Below the pieces are notes generated by a model. The model had not been told where the DNA came from. It saw only the letters and a program-made list of their open reading frames with translations, and ran no database searches. Shown here one piece after another: positions 49,186 to 56,484 of a DNA stretch of 64,000 nt. Each line of letters starts with the position of its first letter. The first letter of the stretch is position 1. The translations under genes and the position numbers were made by a program. Origin of the DNA: Lysobacter sp. ISL-50 (GTDB lineage Bacteria > Pseudomonadota > Gammaproteobacteria > Xanthomonadales > Xanthomonadaceae); the NCBI RefSeq assembly GCF_018612875.1, contig NZ_JAGGRI010000012.1, forward strand, positions 31,229 to 95,228, given 5' to 3'.

Positions 49186-50349
49186 ATGTTTTTCGAAAGG
49201 ACCCCGTTACTGGCTGGCCTGCTCGCATCGTTGCTGTGCGCGCTGGTCCTGGCGGCGTGCGCGAAGGAATCGCCGGCGCCGGCGCAGGGCGAGTCGGTCA
49301 CCCTGGGCAGCCAGAACGAGATGCCCAAGGTCGCGCCGGTGCCGCCGAGCGAAGAGGACATTCTCAAGGGCACCTATTGGCCGCCGGCGAAACTCGACGG
49401 CGGCGTCGCCCGGATCAGCTGCGAATACGATTACCCGCGCTTCGGCGAAGGCCAGCGGCTGACTTCGCTGGACTTCTTCAGCCTGGTCGATGCGCTGTCG
49501 CCGTGCCAGGCGCGCGGGGTGGTGCGCCTGCGTTATCAGGGCAAGATCGGCGCCGGCTTCACCGCGCTGGTGCAGCGGGTCTCGGCGATGGCCACGCGCA
49601 TGGAGATCCAGACCCGCATCCTGGATATCGACTCCAGCGGCGGCCACGTCGAAGAAGCGATCCGCGCCGGCGATTCGATCGCCGAATCGGGTTGGGCGAT
49701 CTGGGTGCGCGAGGACTCGGTCTGCCACAGCGCCTGCGTGCTGGTGCTGGCCGCGGGCGACACGCGTTCGGTCGAGGGCAAGGTCGGCATCCACCGGCTG
49801 ATGCGCGACCGCTCCACCGCGACCTCGCGCGCCGAGCTCAGCCGCGAACTGCGCGCGATCAACCAGCAGGTGCGCGATTACCTGGAGCGCAACGGCGTGG
49901 CCACCGCGGTGTCGGACCTGATGATGACCATCGCCAACCGCGACCTGCGCATCCTGACGCCGGACGAGCTCAAGCAATACGGCCTGGACGGCACCAACGC
50001 CGTCCAGGACGATCTGGACCGGATCCGCCTGACCCGCAAGTGCGGCGAGGACTTCGTCCGCCGCCGCGACGCCTTCCGCCGCGCCTTCGACGCGCAATGC
50101 ATGGCCACCGGCAAGAATTTCGAATCCATGCCCGAGTGCGCCAACGCCTTGCAGGGCCAGTTCGGTTTCCCGGACAAGGCCTGCCCGTCCGACAGCCCGG
50201 CCGACTTGTACGCGCGCGATCTGCCGGAATTGTTCCCCACCGAAGAGGCGCAGGCCGCGGACGCCGCGCCGGCCTCCGACGAGGCCTTGTCGAAGAGCGG
50301 CTCCAAGAGCCTGTCGAAGAAGAAATCCGCGTCCGCGCCGGGCGAATAA
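49186..50349 (+). CDS. ClpP/crotonase-fold lipoprotein, COG3904-like
   Basis: 387 aa from the ATG at 49186. Lipoprotein signal with lipobox LAAC (LLCALVLAACAKE). The central part has a ClpP-like fold: RILDIDSSGGHVEEAIRAGD (oxyanion-type Gly-Gly after a beta strand), then SVCHSACVLVLAAGDTRS with the Ser in the catalytic position and GKVGIHRL with the His. This matches periplasmic COG3904 proteins of unknown function. A Cys-rich helical stretch follows (KCGEDF, QCMATGK, ECANAL) and a Ser/Lys/Ala tail. Protease activity is possible but unproved. Isolated gene between REP pair and siderophore receptor. Confidence 0.8.
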   Translation: MFFERTPLLAGLLASLLCALVLAACAKESPAPAQGESVTLGSQNEMPKVAPVPPSEEDILKGTYWPPAKLDGGVARISCEYDYPRFGEGQRLTSLDFFSLVDALSPCQARGVVRLRYQGKIGAGFTALVQRVSAMATRMEIQTRILDIDSSGGHVEEAIRAGDSIAESGWAIWVREDSVCHSACVLVLAAGDTRSVEGKVGIHRLMRDRSTATSRAELSRELRAINQQVRDYLERNGVATAVSDLMMTIANRDLRILTPDELKQYGLDGTNAVQDDLDRIRLTRKCGEDFVRRRDAFRRAFDAQCMATGKNFESMPECANALQGQFGFPDKACPSDSPADLYARDLPELFPTEEAQAADAAPASDEALSKSGSKSLSKKKSASAPGE

Positions 50350-50519
50350 GCGGCGCAAACCCGGCGAAAACGGCCTGTTCGCGAGTCGCCGACACGGCCG
50401 CGCCGCGCCCCCGAGCGCGCCGCGCACTTGCGATCGCCGTCTCAGCACCGGAAAATCGCCGCCTGTATAGCCAGAGCGCCTGTGGGGCTCGAGCCAAAAG
50501 CCTCGCAGGAGTTTTACCG

Positions 50520-52643
50520 ATGTCCGCCTCTCCGCTCTCCCGGCTGGCGCCGGCGCGTCTCGCGCTGGCCCTGTTGCCCTTGTGCCTGTTTTCCCTGACC
50601 GCCCACGCCGACGACGCGGCCGACGCCGGCGATCAGGTCCATGAACTCGACCAGATCCAGGTCCGCGGCGTCGCCGCTCCCAAGTTCGGCGCCCAGCGCA
50701 GTTCCAGCGCGACCAAGACCGACACCGCGCTGATCGAAGTGCCGCAGGCTGTCACCGTGCTGCCGCGCGCGCTGATCGACGCGCAGGGCGGACGCTCGCT
50801 CAACGAAATGCTGTCGCTGGTGCCCGGCGTCGGGCTCAACAACGGCGACGGCCAGCGCGATCAGGTCGCGATCCGCGGCTTCAGCGCGCTGGCCGATCAA
50901 TACCTCGACGGCGTGCGCGACGACGCGATGTACTTCCGCGATCTGGCCAACACCGAACGCATCGAAGTGCTCAAGGGCACCGCGGCGATGTTGTTCGGCC
51001 GCGGCTCGTCCGGCGGCCTGGTCAATCGCGTCAGCAAGCAGCCGCTGGACACCGCGCAAGGCAAGCTGCGCCTGTACGCCGACAGCGAAGGCGGCCGTCG
51101 CGGCGAATTCGACGTCACCGGCCCGCTCGGCATCGGCGCCGGCCGTCTGGTCGGCGCGGTCGAGGATTCGGACACCTTCCGCGACCAGGGCTTCATCGAG
51201 CGCTGGCTGATCGCGCCGTCGTATCGCTTCGAACTCGGCGGCGGCCAACTGCTGCTGCAGGCCAGCGCGCAGCGCGACGAACGCGTTACCGACTTCGGCA
51301 TTCCCAGCCTGTTCGGCCGCCCGGTCGATGTTCCGATCGACACGTATTACGGCTCGGCCGACGCGCGCCACGACGACTACAGCCGCGCCCGCATCAATAT
51401 CTTCAACGCGACCTACAGCAAGGCGCTGACGCCGCAACTGGATCTGCGCGTGACTTTGCGCGGGACCGATTACACGCTCGATCGCCGCAACACCCTGATC
51501 ACCGGCAATCCGTTCCTGCGCAACGGCCGCTGGATGTCGGCGCGGCGCCATGCCGGCAATACCCGCGACCAGCAGGCGTGGTTCGCGCAGACCGATCTGG
51601 TCTACGAAGGCGAACGCCACCGTCTGCTGATCGGCAACGAGCTGAGCTACGAACGCAAGGATCAGGCCAGTTACGGCGGCATCGCCACGCCGATCGATCT
51701 GCTCAACCCGGTGCTGGACCGTCCGACCTTCAATCCGCGCGCCGAGGCCGCCGCGCGCAGCCGCCTGCGCAACGCCGCCTTGTACGTGCAGGACCAGATC
51801 ACCTTGAACGCGCAGTGGAAGGCGGTGATCGGCGCGCGCTACGACGACTATCGCCAGCAGACCCGCGACCGCGTCAACGCCGCCGCGCCCGCGCTGGACC
51901 GCAGCGATCGCGAATGGAGCCCGCGCCTGGGCCTGATCTGGATGCCCACGCCGCAGCAGTCGCTGTACGCGAGTTGGGGCGAATCGTTCCAGCCTTCGGC
52001 CGAGAGCCTGCCGCTGAGCACGGTCAACGTCGATCTGAGCCCGGAAACCACCAGCAATCGCGAAGTTGGCTACAAGTTCGCGCGCGCCGACGGATTGTTG
52101 AGTTTCGATGTGGCGGTGTTCGAGACCGAACGCGAACACATCAAGACCACCGACCCGGTCGATCCGCGCAAGCAGATCGGCGTGGGCACGCAGCGCACGC
52201 GCGGCGCGGAAGTCGGGTTGTCGGCGTCGCTGCTGGATCAGCGCCTGGATCTGTACGCCGGCTACGCGTATCTCGACGGCGAGATCACCAAGTCCAACAA
52301 CGCCGCCAGCGGCGTGTCGTTCCAGGGCCGCACCTCGCCGCTGACGCCGCGCCACAGCGCTTCGGCCTATGCCGAGTACGCGCTGGGCCGCGGTTTCAGC
52401 GTCGGCGCCCTGGCCCAGCACGTGGCCATGCAATACGCCGCGCCGACCAATCTCAGCGTGCTGCCGGCGTTCACCCGCTTCGACTTCAATCTGCGCTATC
52501 AGGCCGGCCCCTGGGATTGGCGCCTGCGCCTGGAGAACGCGTTCGACAAGCGTTACTTCGCCTCCGCGCACGGCTCGGTCGATGGCTTCAACGCACCGGG
52601 CGCGCCGCGCACGCTGAGCCTGACGATGGACTATCGCTTCTGA
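50520..52643 (+). CDS. TonB-dependent siderophore receptor
   Basis: 707 aa outer-membrane receptor. Signal peptide (LALALLPLCLFSLTAHA), TonB box region near DDAADAGDQVHELDQIQVRG, plug domain (EVPQAVTVLPRALIDAQGG, LSLVPGVGLNNGDGQRDQVA, NTERIEVLKGTAAMLFGRGS) and a 22-strand barrel ending in Phe (SLTMDYRF). No N-terminal STN signalling domain, so it is a plain transporter. Sequence resembles catecholate or ferrichrome-type (Fiu/FhuE-like) receptors; the ligand is uncertain. No siderophore genes are adjacent. Good ribosome site (gcagga) before the ATG at 50520. Confidence 0.93.
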   Translation: MSASPLSRLAPARLALALLPLCLFSLTAHADDAADAGDQVHELDQIQVRGVAAPKFGAQRSSSATKTDTALIEVPQAVTVLPRALIDAQGGRSLNEMLSLVPGVGLNNGDGQRDQVAIRGFSALADQYLDGVRDDAMYFRDLANTERIEVLKGTAAMLFGRGSSGGLVNRVSKQPLDTAQGKLRLYADSEGGRRGEFDVTGPLGIGAGRLVGAVEDSDTFRDQGFIERWLIAPSYRFELGGGQLLLQASAQRDERVTDFGIPSLFGRPVDVPIDTYYGSADARHDDYSRARINIFNATYSKALTPQLDLRVTLRGTDYTLDRRNTLITGNPFLRNGRWMSARRHAGNTRDQQAWFAQTDLVYEGERHRLLIGNELSYERKDQASYGGIATPIDLLNPVLDRPTFNPRAEAAARSRLRNAALYVQDQITLNAQWKAVIGARYDDYRQQTRDRVNAAAPALDRSDREWSPRLGLIWMPTPQQSLYASWGESFQPSAESLPLSTVNVDLSPETTSNREVGYKFARADGLLSFDVAVFETEREHIKTTDPVDPRKQIGVGTQRTRGAEVGLSASLLDQRLDLYAGYAYLDGEITKSNNAASGVSFQGRTSPLTPRHSASAYAEYALGRGFSVGALAQHVAMQYAAPTNLSVLPAFTRFDFNLRYQAGPWDWRLRLENAFDKRYFASAHGSVDGFNAPGAPRTLSLTMDYRF

Positions 52644-52664
52644 TCGCGAGCGCGGCGCGCGAAT

Positions 52665-52690
52665 GCGGGCGCGGCCTGGGCCGCGCCCGC
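52665..52690. terminator. Hairpin between convergent receptor and reductase genes
   Basis: Arms gcgggcgcgg (52665-52674) and ccgcgcccgc (52681-52690) with a 6-base loop; no T-run. It lies 22 bases after the receptor stop and 6 bases before the aldo/keto reductase stop, so it can serve both. Confidence 0.55.
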
Positions 52691-52695
52691 GACGC

Positions 52696-53742
52696 TTACC
52701 AGCCGCGGCGGATCTGAGCGCCGCCGAACATCGCCTGCTGGATGCCGGGCAGGGCGAGGAAATCGTGCGGAAATCCCAGCGCGATCGCGCTGGCTTCGTC
52801 CAGCCGCCGCCGCTGCGCATCGTCGAATTGGACCTCGAGGGCGCCCAGGTTTTCCTGCAACTGCGCGAGCGTGCGCGCGCCGATCACCGGCGCGATCTCG
52901 AACGGCTGCTGCAGCAACCACGCCAGGGCGATCTGCGAGGGCCGGCGTTCGAGTTCGGCCGCGACCGCCTTGACCGTATCGGCGATGACCAGCGCGCGCT
53001 CGGTCAGCGCGCCGTTGCCGATCGCCACCGCGCGCCGGCCCTGCGCCGTGGCCGGATCGAGATCGGCGCGCGAATACTTGCCGGTGAGCACGCCGGAGGC
53101 CAGCGGCGACCACGCGCTGACGCCCATGCCGAGTTCGCGCGCCATCGGCAGCAACTCGCGCTCGCCTTCACGCTGGGCCAGGCTGAATTCGATCTGCAAC
53201 GCCACCAGCGGCGACCAGCCGCGCGCCTCGGCCAGCGTCTGCAAACGCGCGGCCTGCCACGCCGGCAGATCGGACACGCCCGCATACAACACCTTGCCGG
53301 CGCGGATCAGATCGTCGAAGCCGCGCATGACTTCGTCGCCGGGCGTGGTGTCGTCCCAGGCGTGCAGATAGAGCAGGTCGAGGTAATCCGTGTCGAGGCG
53401 GCGCAGGCTCGCGTCCACCGATTGGCGCAGGTTCTTGCGGTGATTGCCGCCGGCGTTGGGGTCGCCCGGGTCGGTGCACAGCGAGTATTTGCTCGCGATC
53501 ACCAGGCGATCGCGACGGCCGCGCGCGAACTGGCCGAGCAGGGTTTCCGAACTGCCGCCGGTGTAGAAATTGGCCGTATCCAGGTAATTGCCGCCGCGTT
53601 CGAGGTAGGCGTCGAACACCTGCCGGGCTTCGTCGGCATCGCTGCCCCAGCCCCAGTCCTTGCCGAAAGTCATCGTGCCCAGGCACACCGGGCTGACGCG
53701 CAGGCCGGAGCGGCCGAGTGTGCGGTAGTGATCGAGTTGCAT
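52696..53742 (-). CDS. Aldo/keto reductase
   Basis: 348 aa, NADPH-dependent oxidoreductase of the AKR superfamily, cytoplasmic. Start at 53742 chosen from the aagga ribosome site 8 bases upstream. Catalytic tetrad visible: Asp and Tyr in NYLDTANFYTGGSSE, Lys in LVIASKYSL, His in DLLYLHAWDD. The cofactor-binding end has VIGARTLAQLQENLGAL. Closest in style to YajO/Gcy-like AKRs acting on aldehydes; no neighbour suggests a substrate. Confidence 0.93.
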   Translation of the reverse strand: MQLDHYRTLGRSGLRVSPVCLGTMTFGKDWGWGSDADEARQVFDAYLERGGNYLDTANFYTGGSSETLLGQFARGRRDRLVIASKYSLCTDPGDPNAGGNHRKNLRQSVDASLRRLDTDYLDLLYLHAWDDTTPGDEVMRGFDDLIRAGKVLYAGVSDLPAWQAARLQTLAEARGWSPLVALQIEFSLAQREGERELLPMARELGMGVSAWSPLASGVLTGKYSRADLDPATAQGRRAVAIGNGALTERALVIADTVKAVAAELERRPSQIALAWLLQQPFEIAPVIGARTLAQLQENLGALEVQFDDAQRRRLDEASAIALGFPHDFLALPGIQQAMFGGAQIRRGW

Positions 53743-53864
53743 CGCAAGCATCCTTGGTGAAGTTGCCGCGAGTCTAGGCAGCGCGTTCACCCGGGAATAT
53801 CCGCAGCTTGCGCTTGCGCGCGCGAGGACTAAGATCGCCGTGCAACCCTTCACGGAGCCCGTGC

Positions 53865-54491
53865 ATGTCCGGCGACGCGCCCAAGCGCTATAGCATCGAT
53901 CTGTCGAAGCCGGCGGTGTGGAAGCTGATCGCGGTGATCCTGACGGCGGCGGCCGCGGTAGTGGCGGTGGCGTTGTGGCTGCCCTCGCTCACCGGCCCGC
54001 AGGCGGCGATACCGCAGCCAAGCGTGGCGTGGCGGGCGTGCAGCTTCGGCGTGGTGGTCGTGTTGGCGGCGATCGGCTACGGCGCGACCTCGATACCGCG
54101 ACTGCGCGCATGGCGCATTCCTGCGGCGGTGTTGGCGGTGGCGTTGCTGCTGGTGACCTGGCGCACGCTCGGCTTGAGCGTGGCTCGGTACAACGCGCAC
54201 TGGGGGCAGGCTTCGAGCGTGGTCGGCGCGGCGAGCGATTTGCAGCAGCGGCAGCGGCGCGGGCGCAGTGGTGCGGTGACGATTACCTTGCGGTTTACCG
54301 TGACGTCTGAGAACGGTCGCGAAATGGCGCCGCTGCGGATCGAAACCCGTCAACCGCTGGCCTCGGTATTGGCTGATCGGCCGCGCGTGCGGATCGATAT
54401 GCGCCGCAGTTGGGCCGGTGTTTCCTTCGATGCGCTGCGGCCGTGTGTGCAGGTTCGCAGCGAATGCGATGCGGTGGCTGTGGGGCGCTGA
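53865..54491 (+). CDS. Hypothetical membrane protein, 208 aa
   Basis: Function not recognised. Three TM helices near the N-terminus (about residues 19-40, 53-73 and 82-101: KLIAVILTAAAAVVAVALWL, FGVVVVLAAIGYGA, IPAAVLAVALLLVTW), then a soluble basic C-terminal part (VTITLRFTVTSENGREMAP, FDALRPCVQVRSECDAVAVG) that is beta-rich. Start set at the ATG after cggag; longer in-frame starts exist. Coding GC bias is weaker at the 3' end. Isolated between a divergent reductase gene and REP repeats. Confidence 0.65.
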   Translation: MSGDAPKRYSIDLSKPAVWKLIAVILTAAAAVVAVALWLPSLTGPQAAIPQPSVAWRACSFGVVVVLAAIGYGATSIPRLRAWRIPAAVLAVALLLVTWRTLGLSVARYNAHWGQASSVVGAASDLQQRQRRGRSGAVTITLRFTVTSENGREMAPLRIETRQPLASVLADRPRVRIDMRRSWAGVSFDALRPCVQVRSECDAVAVGR

Positions 54492-54514
54492 TGCTCGCTA
54501 TCTGAGCGGACAGC

Positions 54515-54652
54515 ATCGGGGCTGAAGCCCCTCCCACAAAAGACTTCCGGCCTTCGTCGAGCCCCCGCGACAGCGTATTCATCACTCGCGGCTTCACCTC
54601 AACGCTGCTTGCGAATGCCCCGAAGTCTTTTGTGGGAGGGGCTTCAGCCCCG
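54515..54652. repeat. Inverted pair of REP elements (REPIN)
   Basis: REP at 54515-54547 (atcggggctgaagccc orientation) and its inverse at 54622-54652. Spacer about 75 bases. Immediately downstream of the membrane protein gene. Confidence 0.85.
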
Positions 54653-54784
54653 ACGCGCAACCTCGAACTTGCGGCGCAAGCAGGAAGCCGAATCGAATAG
54701 AGCGAAAGCTGGAAGTTTTTTGTGGGAGGGGCTTCAGCCCCGACGCGCAACTTCAGATTTACGACGCAAGCCGGAAGCCGAATC
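54631..54784. repeat. Direct repeat of a REP plus 40-base flank
   Basis: The block tgtgggaggggcttcagccc..gaagccgaatc occurs at 54631-54692 and again at 54721-54782, 90 bases apart, with a few differences. The duplication carries one REP and its unique right flank, showing local amplification. Confidence 0.8.
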
Positions 54785-54802
54785 CATACTCACAGGCGCC
54801 AA

Positions 54803-55174
54803 TCAACGCGCCAGCGGCGGCACCGGCGTCGGCTTGCCATCGGCGCCGAGCGCGATCATGGTGAAGCGCCCACGCGTGGCGAGCTGCGATTCGCCGGTAA
54901 GCAAATCTTCCTTGAGCATATCGACTTCGACCTGCATCGAGGTGCGCCCGGTTTCGACCACGCGCGCGATCAATTCCACCAGCGCGCCCTTGGGCACCGC
55001 GGTATGGAAATCGATCTGTTCCGAACGCGCGGTGACCACGACGGTGCGGGCGTAGCGCGAAGCGGCGATGAACGCGGCCTTGTCCATCCATGCCAACGCC
55101 TGCCCGCCGAACAACGTCCCCAGGTGATTGGTGTGATCGGGAAAGACGATTTCGGTCATGCGGGCTTCGGTCAT
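54803..55174 (-). CDS. Acyl-CoA thioesterase, hotdog fold (YciA-like)
   Basis: 123 aa. Hydrolyses acyl-CoA thioesters in the cytoplasm. The hotdog helix motif NHLGTLFGGQALAWMDKAAF holds the catalytic Asp; the strand SEQIDFHTAVPKGALVELIA and the VETGRTSMQVEVDM segment are typical of the YciA/acyl-CoA thioester hydrolase group. The C-terminus ends in a short Pro-rich segment. An internal ATG at 55159 is an alternative start. Separated from nrdB by a purine/pyrimidine-rich repeat. Confidence 0.92.
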   Translation of the reverse strand: MTEARMTEIVFPDHTNHLGTLFGGQALAWMDKAAFIAASRYARTVVVTARSEQIDFHTAVPKGALVELIARVVETGRTSMQVEVDMLKEDLLTGESQLATRGRFTMIALGADGKPTPVPPLAR

Positions 55175-55190
55175 GGGGATGGGATGTGGC

Positions 55191-55302
55191 TGGAGTGAGT
55201 GGAGAGGAGTGAGAAATGAGTGGGGTTAAGCGCAAAGTGAGCGGCGCGTGAGCTTTTACTCACTCCTCACTCCTCTGCACTCGTTCCTGATCCCACTCGC
55301 TC
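55191..55302. repeat. Imperfect inverted repeat of GAGTGAGGAGTGAG type
   Basis: A purine strand (gagtgagtggagaggagtgag, 55193-55213) is complemented by actcactcctcactcctctg (55258-55277) and a weaker copy to 55302. The RNA could form a long hairpin in the nrdB 3' region. It replaces a classical terminator between nrdB and the thioesterase gene. Confidence 0.6.
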
Positions 55303-55306
55303 CTGC

Positions 55307-56326
55307 TTAAAAGGCTTCGTCGAACGCAACCTCACCCTGCACGCCGACCTGATACGCCGACACGCGGCGCTCGAAGAAGTTGGTCACTTCCTGCACGTCC
55401 TGCAGGTCCATGAACGCGAACGGGTTGGTCGAGCCGAAATGCTTCGGCATGCCGAGCTGGGCCATGCGCTGGTCGGCGCAGTATTCCAGGTACTGGCGCA
55501 TGTCCTTGAGCGACAGGCCGACCACGCCGCCGGACAGCACGTCCTGGGCGAACTGGAATTCGCATTCCACCGCGTCCTCGAACATCTTCACCACCTGCGC
55601 GCGCAGGTCGGCGTCGAACAGGTCGGGCTCTTCCTCGCGCGCGGTGCGGATGACTTCGAACGCGAACGCCATGTGGCAGCTCTCGTCGCGGAACACCCAG
55701 TTGGTGCCCGAGGCCAGGCCGTTGAGCAGGCCGCGCGAACGCAGGTAGTACACGTAGGCGAAGGCGGCGAAGAAGAACAGGCCTTCGATGCAGCCGGCGA
55801 AGCAGATCAGGTTGAGCAGGAACTGGCGGCGCTGCTCGCGCGTCTCGATGCGGTGCAGGTTCTGGATCGAATCGATCCAGCGGAAACAGAATTCGGCCTT
55901 GGCCCGGATCGAGGGAATCTTCTCGACCGCGTCGAAGGCCTTGGCGCGCTCGTTAGGATCGGGCAGGTAGGTGTCGAGCAGGGTCAGGTAGAACTGCACG
56001 TGCAGCGCTTCCTCGTACAACTGCCGCGACAGGTACATGCGTGCTTCGGGCGCGTTGATGTGCTGATACAGGTTCAGCACCAGATTGTTCGACACGATGC
56101 TGTCGCCGGTGGCGAAGAACGCGACCAGCCGCTCGACCAGATGCCGTTCGGCCGGGCCGAACTTGTGCTTGAGATCGTTCACGTCCTGCGAGAAATCCAC
56201 TTCCTCGACGGTCCAGGTGTTGCGGATCGCGTCGCGGTACATCTCGTAGAAATGCGGGTAGCGCATCGGCCGCAGGGTGAGGTCGAAGCCGGGATCGAGG
56301 AGGAGGCGGGTTGAATCGGTGGACAT
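55307..56326 (-). CDS. nrdB: Ribonucleoside-diphosphate reductase, beta subunit (class Ia)
   Basis: Di-iron tyrosyl-radical subunit. 339 aa. The metal and radical residues can be placed by exact spacing: Asp75 (ATGDSIVSN), Glu106 and His109 (YEEALHVQFY), radical Tyr113, Glu181 (CIEGLFFF), Glu215 and His218 (RDESCHMAF); these keep the D-E-H-Y and E-E-H spacing of E. coli R2. C-terminus QGEVAFDEAF for docking to NrdA. Strong ribosome site (aagga). 158 bases downstream of nrdA, with repeats between, so probably in the same riboswitch-controlled transcript. Confidence 0.96.
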   Translation of the reverse strand: MSTDSTRLLLDPGFDLTLRPMRYPHFYEMYRDAIRNTWTVEEVDFSQDVNDLKHKFGPAERHLVERLVAFFATGDSIVSNNLVLNLYQHINAPEARMYLSRQLYEEALHVQFYLTLLDTYLPDPNERAKAFDAVEKIPSIRAKAEFCFRWIDSIQNLHRIETREQRRQFLLNLICFAGCIEGLFFFAAFAYVYYLRSRGLLNGLASGTNWVFRDESCHMAFAFEVIRTAREEEPDLFDADLRAQVVKMFEDAVECEFQFAQDVLSGGVVGLSLKDMRQYLEYCADQRMAQLGMPKHFGSTNPFAFMDLQDVQEVTNFFERRVSAYQVGVQGEVAFDEAF

Positions 56327-56349
56327 GGCAATTCCTTGGATGTTGCTTG

Positions 56350-56373
56350 CCTTCTCCCGCGTGCGGGAGAAGG
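56350..56373. repeat. Second palindrome family, copy 2
   Basis: ccttctcccgc / gcgggagaagg arms around gt; the T-A pairs in both arms are compensating changes relative to copies 1 and 3. Located between nrdA and nrdB. Confidence 0.7.
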
Positions 56374-56436
56374 TGCCCGAAGGGCGGATGAGGGCGCGCG
56401 AGGTGCGATGACGACGCGAGCTGGATGGTGCGCTTG

Positions 56437-56473
56437 CCCTCACCCCGGCCCTCTCCCGCGCAGCGGGAGAGGG
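56437..56473. repeat. Second palindrome family, copy 3
   Basis: ccctctcccg / cgggagaggg with a caccccggcc flank matching, on the opposite strand, the flank of copy 1. It lies just before the nrdA stop codon. Copies 2 and 3 face each other across about 65 bases in the nrdA-nrdB gap, as a pair. Confidence 0.75.
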
Positions 56474-56484
56474 AGCGCAGCGTG

